From JBJELF01 sp051879015 (GTDB taxonomy: Bacteria > Bacillota > Clostridia > Lachnospirales > Lachnospiraceae): DNA of 10,433 bases. The stretch's first letter is position 1. The number at the start of each line of letters is the position of its first letter. The DNA is taken from assembly GCA_051879015.1 (NCBI GenBank), contig JBJELF010000113.1, forward strand, positions 1-10,433, written 5' to 3'. The position numbers and the translations under genes are program-made. Positions 7,616 through 10,433 of the stretch are shown piece by piece. The notes under the pieces are model-generated. The model was not told the origin of the DNA, searched no databases, and saw only the letters and a program-made list of their open reading frames with translations.

Positions 7616-8482
7616 TCACACCTTCAAAATTTCAGATAGATTTGACTGAATCTGTTTCGCCACCTGCGGTTTATTCATGGAATAAACATGAATGTTATTA
7701 ATTCCATTGGCAATTAAATCGATAATTTGATCCGTAGCATAAGCAATACCTGCCTGCTGCATAGCTGCTGGTTTGTCCCCAAAACGATCCACCAAATCAG
7801 TGAAACGTTTTGGCAGCCGCGTACTGCCTGACAGCTGCATCGTCCTCTTAATCTGAGATACATGGGTGATTGGCATAATTCCTGCCACAATCGGCACCCG
7901 AATATCATTTTCTCTGACACGATATAAGAAATTAAAGAAAGTATCATTTTCAAAAAACATCTGAGTTGTCAAAAATTCACAACCTGCATCTACCTTTTCT
8001 TTCAGATGAAGAATATCTTCTTTTTTGTTGGCTGACTCGGGATGTCCCTCAGGATAGCAGGCTCCGCCAATACAAAATCCGCCAAATTTCTTGATTTCTC
8101 TTGTCAAATCGGAAGCATAAGGATAGTCAAAATGCACACGTCCGCCCTCTGGAATATCACCGCGCAAAGCCAGTACATTTTCAATGCCCTGTGCACGAAG
8201 CTGAGTGAGCACCTCACGAATTTTCTGCCTATCTGCGGAAGCACAGGTCAAATGCGCTAAGGCTGGCACCTTCAACTCATTTTGAACAGTAGAGGCAATG
8301 GAGACTGTATACTGGCTAGTTCCGCCTCCAGCTCCATAGGTTACACTCATAAAATCTGGCTGCAATGTCGCAATTTCGCGCACTGCGCGGTCGATGGAAT
8401 CATATTTTTCTATTGTTTTTGGGGGAAACACTTCAAAAGACAGTGTCACTTTGTCTCTCCCCAAGATTTCACTAATTTTCAT
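7616..8482 (-). CDS. metF: Methylenetetrahydrofolate reductase MetF
   Basis: MetF is a cytoplasmic FAD enzyme that reduces 5,10-methylene-tetrahydrofolate to 5-methyl-tetrahydrofolate, the substrate of the MetH encoded next. The 288 residues match the bacterial family size of about 290 and form one TIM barrel. Seen in order: FEVFPPK (16-22) with catalytic Glu17; VTYGAGGGTS (47-56); HLTC (77-80); LALRGDIP (104-111), a folate and flavin loop; GGACYPEGHPES (139-150); FLTTQMFF (170-177), with the Gln that contacts folate; PIVAGIMPI (197-205); and HVYSMN near the end (265-270). The start is ATG 8482 with AAAGGA 9 bases upstream. It is the first gene of a metF-metH operon, so the two sequential steps of methionine synthesis are expressed together. 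Confidence 0.96.
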   Translation of the reverse strand: MKISEILGRDKVTLSFEVFPPKTIEKYDSIDRAVREIATLQPDFMSVTYGAGGGTSQYTVSIASTVQNELKVPALAHLTCASADRQKIREVLTQLRAQGIENVLALRGDIPEGGRVHFDYPYASDLTREIKKFGGFCIGGACYPEGHPESANKKEDILHLKEKVDAGCEFLTTQMFFENDTFFNFLYRVRENDIRVPIVAGIMPITHVSQIKRTMQLSGSTRLPKRFTDLVDRFGDKPAAMQQAGIAYATDQIIDLIANGINNIHVYSMNKPQVAKQIQSNLSEILKV

Positions 8483-8491
8483 ATTTTAACG

Positions 8492-8497
8492 TCCTTT
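8492..8497 (-). promoter_or_regulatory. Ribosome binding site of metF
   Basis: AAAGGA on the minus strand lies 9 bases before ATG 8482 and supports that start. Confidence 0.7.
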
Positions 8498-8519
8498 CTG
8501 TTCTTAATCCATGTTCTTT

Positions 8520-8548
8520 AGTATAGCGAAACTGTTCTCAACAGAAAA
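8520..8548 (-). promoter_or_regulatory. Sigma-A-like promoter of metF-metH, weak -35
   Basis: On the minus strand TATACT (8525-8520) is a good -10. At 17 bases upstream the best -35 is TTTTCT (8548-8543), which is poor and suggests activator dependence. Transcription would start near 8513, leaving a leader of about 30 bases, too short for a SAM or cobalamin riboswitch. Confidence 0.5.
8532..8544. promoter_or_regulatory. Palindrome inside the metF promoter spacer
   Basis: CTGTT-CTC-AACAG is a perfect inverted repeat with five-base arms. It lies between the predicted -10 and -35 and touches the -35. A protein bound here would block polymerase, so it is a candidate operator. The regulator is unknown. 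Confidence 0.35.
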
Positions 8549-8570
8549 ATACTTTTTTCTCATCTTTAGT

Positions 8571-8587
8571 TATAGTTTTTCTCTATA
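8571..8587. promoter_or_regulatory. MET-box-like dyad upstream of metF
   Basis: TATAGTTTTTCTCTATA has matching arms TATAG and CTATA and fits the LysR-type T-N11-A pattern. It agrees with the published streptococcal MET-box TATAGTTTSAAACTATA at the first eight and last five positions. Its centre (8579) is about 66 bases upstream of the predicted start at 8513, the usual recognition-site position for LysR-type activators. The match may be chance in AT-rich DNA. Confidence 0.4.
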
Positions 8588-8612
8588 TCTAAATATTTAT
8601 TCCCTATATCTA
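8579..8612. repeat. Pair of 13-base direct repeats upstream of metF
   Basis: TTCTCTATATCTA (8579-8591) and TTCCCTATATCTA (8600-8612) differ at one base and are 21 bases apart, about two helical turns. The first overlaps the MET-box-like dyad. They lie just beyond the yczE-like gene and could extend a regulator-binding array. Confidence 0.35.
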
Positions 8613-8622
8613 CATAATCCAT

Positions 8623-9273
8623 TTACACTAATATCTTAACTAACTGCTTTTGGATGGCCGCAATAATGGGACCTAACAGAAATGCCGCCATAACAGTGAC
8701 AATTCCCACTGTACTTCCCAGGCAAAATCCAATCAGTGTAAAAGAGATATCCCAAAGCATTCGGAATGTGCGGAACGATATTTTATTTTGTTTCTCAGTC
8801 ACTATATATGGAATGGCATCATAAGGTGCTACACCCAAGTCAGATGCCATATAGCAGGCCGCACTAACAATGAACACCAACAACACTGGTAGCAGCAGAC
8901 CAAAACGCACGCTATCTTCCATAAAAAAATTAGCTGGCAATATCATTTTCCATACCCACCGAAAAAAATCTGTGATATAACCCAACAAAATCATATTAGC
9001 TGCAGTACCAAACCCAATCAGACTTGGCTTATATCGAATTACTGCAATAAATAGAATTAAATTTAACAGCACTGTCGTATTACCGTAGCTTAAATGAATT
9101 TGACTTGCCACTCCTAAATAGGCACAACTGCATGGATCTGTACCTAAATTAATGGAAATTAAAATAGATAAAGTCAATCCCATAAATAAAATTCCAGTCA
9201 TCATACAAGCCATTTTTTTGCCAAAGGCTGGCACATGAGTCAGTCCCTTCAGCCACTCTTTAAAAGCATTCAT
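8623..9273 (-). CDS. YczE/YitT-type integral membrane protein
   Basis: This 216-residue hydrophobic protein resembles the YczE/YyaS/YitT group of Bacillota membrane proteins; B. subtilis YczE is about the same length. Likely membrane segments lie near residues 22-43, 64-80, 84-104, 122-143, 172-187 and 188-208. The two halves share a motif: NLGTDPCSCAYLGVA (42-56) and DLGVAPYDAIPYIVTEK (145-161), each following a helix, so the protein looks like an internal duplication. The biochemical role of the family is not established and I assign none. Start ATG 9273 has AGGAGG 5 bases upstream. The gene overlaps the end of the ABC exporter gene by 14 bases, so translation is probably coupled and the two products may act together. 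I see no clear terminator between its stop codon and metF. Confidence 0.8.
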   Translation of the reverse strand: MNAFKEWLKGLTHVPAFGKKMACMMTGILFMGLTLSILISINLGTDPCSCAYLGVASQIHLSYGNTTVLLNLILFIAVIRYKPSLIGFGTAANMILLGYITDFFRWVWKMILPANFFMEDSVRFGLLLPVLLVFIVSAACYMASDLGVAPYDAIPYIVTEKQNKISFRTFRMLWDISFTLIGFCLGSTVGIVTVMAAFLLGPIIAAIQKQLVKILV

Positions 9274-10433
9274 TTTTTCCTCCTAAGTCCAAAACAATGT
9301 TATCCATTCCAGAACGCTGACTCTGACATAGCTCATAATAATAGCCACGCTTTTTCCGCAGTTCCTCATGAGTTCCCTGCTCAATAATTTTCCCATCTTT
9401 CACCACCAAAATACAATCTGCCTGCCGAATGGTAGACAGTCTGTGTGCAATGATAAAAGAAGTGCGATCCTTTAAAAGATATGCAATAGCATCTTGAATC
9501 AACTTTTCCGTCTCCGTATCAATGGAAGAAGTAGCTTCATCAAGAACAAAAATGGCTGGATTCGCCAACACTGCTCTTGCAAAAGAAATCAACTGTTTTT
9601 CCCCTGTCGACAAGGAGTCACCTCCTTCTCCTACCTGAGTCTCCCATCTTTTAGGAAATTTTTCCACTACTTTATCCAAGGATACCATCTTAGCTGCCTC
9701 ATAAACTTCCTCATCCGTCGCATCTAATCGCCCATAACGAATATTCTCCATGATAGTTCCCATAAACAAATGTGGTGTCTGAAGGACATAACCCAAAGAA
9801 CTATGCAGCCATGCCTGACTGCGCTCTCGATAATTTACACCGTCAACATAGATATTGCCCTCATTTGGTTCAAAGAAACGACAGGCCAAATTAACTAATG
9901 TACTTTTGCCTGCCCCAGTCTCACCAACAATAGCAATGGTAGTGCCAGCAGGCACATGCAGATAAAAATCCTGCAGCACATATTCTTTTGCATCTGGATA
10001 GTGAAAGGAAATATGATCGAACAAAATATCTCCCTTGATTGGTTCCCAATTTTCCCGCTTCTGATTGAAAGCAGTGCCATATTTTTCAATGACCTCCGGA
10101 GTGTCACTAACCCGAATGGCCTCTTCCAAAAGACCACAGACACGCTCGATACTTGCCTGAGTGGAAACAATTTCCGACAAACTCTCCGCAATATTTTGAA
10201 TTGGATTAAAGATTCCTACAGCATAGGTGATAAAGGCTGATAAAGTACCAACCAGCATAATATTTTCTTTGACCATCATTCCGCCCTTTTGCAGCACAAT
10301 AGCGATACAAATGGCACTGGACATACCAACCAGAGAAACATATACCCCTTTTAATTTTCCAGCTTTTATACCTGCCTTTTTCATATCATCTGTAATATGA
10401 TAAAATCGATTAATATTTTTTTCTTCAATCACC
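9260..10433 (-). CDS. ABC exporter subunit, fused membrane and ATPase domains (5' end outside window)
   Basis: The visible 390 residues are the C-terminal part of a type IV ABC exporter half-transporter; the frame stays open to the window edge, so the N-terminal helices are missing. Seen: two membrane segments (about 30-48 and 58-76), then an ATPase domain with Walker A GETGAGKS (170-177), Q-loop Gln218, signature LSTGE (274-278), Walker B IFVLDE (294-299) with catalytic Glu299, and switch His330 in IIAHRLST. The signature departs from LSGGQ, which is common in heterodimeric Bacillota exporters with one weakened ATP site, so a partner subunit is probably encoded just upstream. The substrate cannot be told from sequence; multidrug or peptide export are both possible. 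Its last codons overlap the start of the YczE-like gene, whose ribosome binding site lies inside this reading frame. Confidence 0.92.
   Translation of the reverse strand, partial: VIEEKNINRFYHITDDMKKAGIKAGKLKGVYVSLVGMSSAICIAIVLQKGGMMVKENIMLVGTLSAFITYAVGIFNPIQNIAESLSEIVSTQASIERVCGLLEEAIRVSDTPEVIEKYGTAFNQKRENWEPIKGDILFDHISFHYPDAKEYVLQDFYLHVPAGTTIAIVGETGAGKSTLVNLACRFFEPNEGNIYVDGVNYRERSQAWLHSSLGYVLQTPHLFMGTIMENIRYGRLDATDEEVYEAAKMVSLDKVVEKFPKRWETQVGEGGDSLSTGEKQLISFARAVLANPAIFVLDEATSSIDTETEKLIQDAIAYLLKDRTSFIIAHRLSTIRQADCILVVKDGKIIEQGTHEELRKKRGYYYELCQSQRSGMDNIVLDLGGKNECF
9279..9284 (-). promoter_or_regulatory. Ribosome binding site of the YczE-like gene
   Basis: AGGAGG on the minus strand lies 5 bases before ATG 9273, inside the final codons of the ABC exporter gene. 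This arrangement favours translational coupling. Confidence 0.75.

Overview
The window looks like ordinary chromosome from a low-GC Gram-positive anaerobe of the Clostridia, most likely a gut Lachnospiraceae-type organism. Three things point there: a Bacillota-type TmcAL/YlbM tRNA-modification gene, a methionine synthase lacking its reactivation domain paired with metF, and AT-rich spacers with strong AGGAGG-like ribosome binding sites. I see no mobile element, CRISPR array, tRNA, rRNA or phage gene. No gap between genes exceeds 200 bases.

Layout from left to right. Positions 38-1051 (minus) encode an intracellular family 20 glycosidase (beta-N-acetylhexosaminidase-like). It lies 45 bases behind the disaggregase gene clpB (1097-3685, minus), with no visible terminator between them, so the two are probably co-transcribed. 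A 195-base divergent spacer (3686-3880) carries the clpB promoter, a run of AATCA repeats and a GC-rich hairpin just ahead of the clpB ribosome binding site. It also leads rightward into tmcAL (3881-5122, plus), a tRNA(Met) cytidine acetate ligase. tmcAL converges on metH with only 28 bases between the stop codons.

Positions 5151-8482 (minus) form a two-gene metF-metH operon. MetF reduces methylene-tetrahydrofolate to methyl-tetrahydrofolate, and the cobalamin enzyme MetH passes that methyl group to homocysteine to make methionine. The 140-base region upstream of metF (8483-8622) holds a sigma-A-like promoter with a weak -35. It also holds a palindrome in the promoter spacer and a 17-base dyad resembling the streptococcal MET-box, centred about 66 bases ahead of the predicted start of transcription. 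No SAM or cobalamin riboswitch fits in the roughly 30-base leader.

Positions 8623-10433 (minus) hold the end of an ABC exporter gene, cut by the window edge. It overlaps by 14 bases a YczE/YitT-family membrane protein gene.

I did not find a clearly new biological system. The items most worth checking are the possible LysR-type control of metF-metH, the clpB leader hairpin and repeats, and the stand-alone MetH without a reactivation domain.
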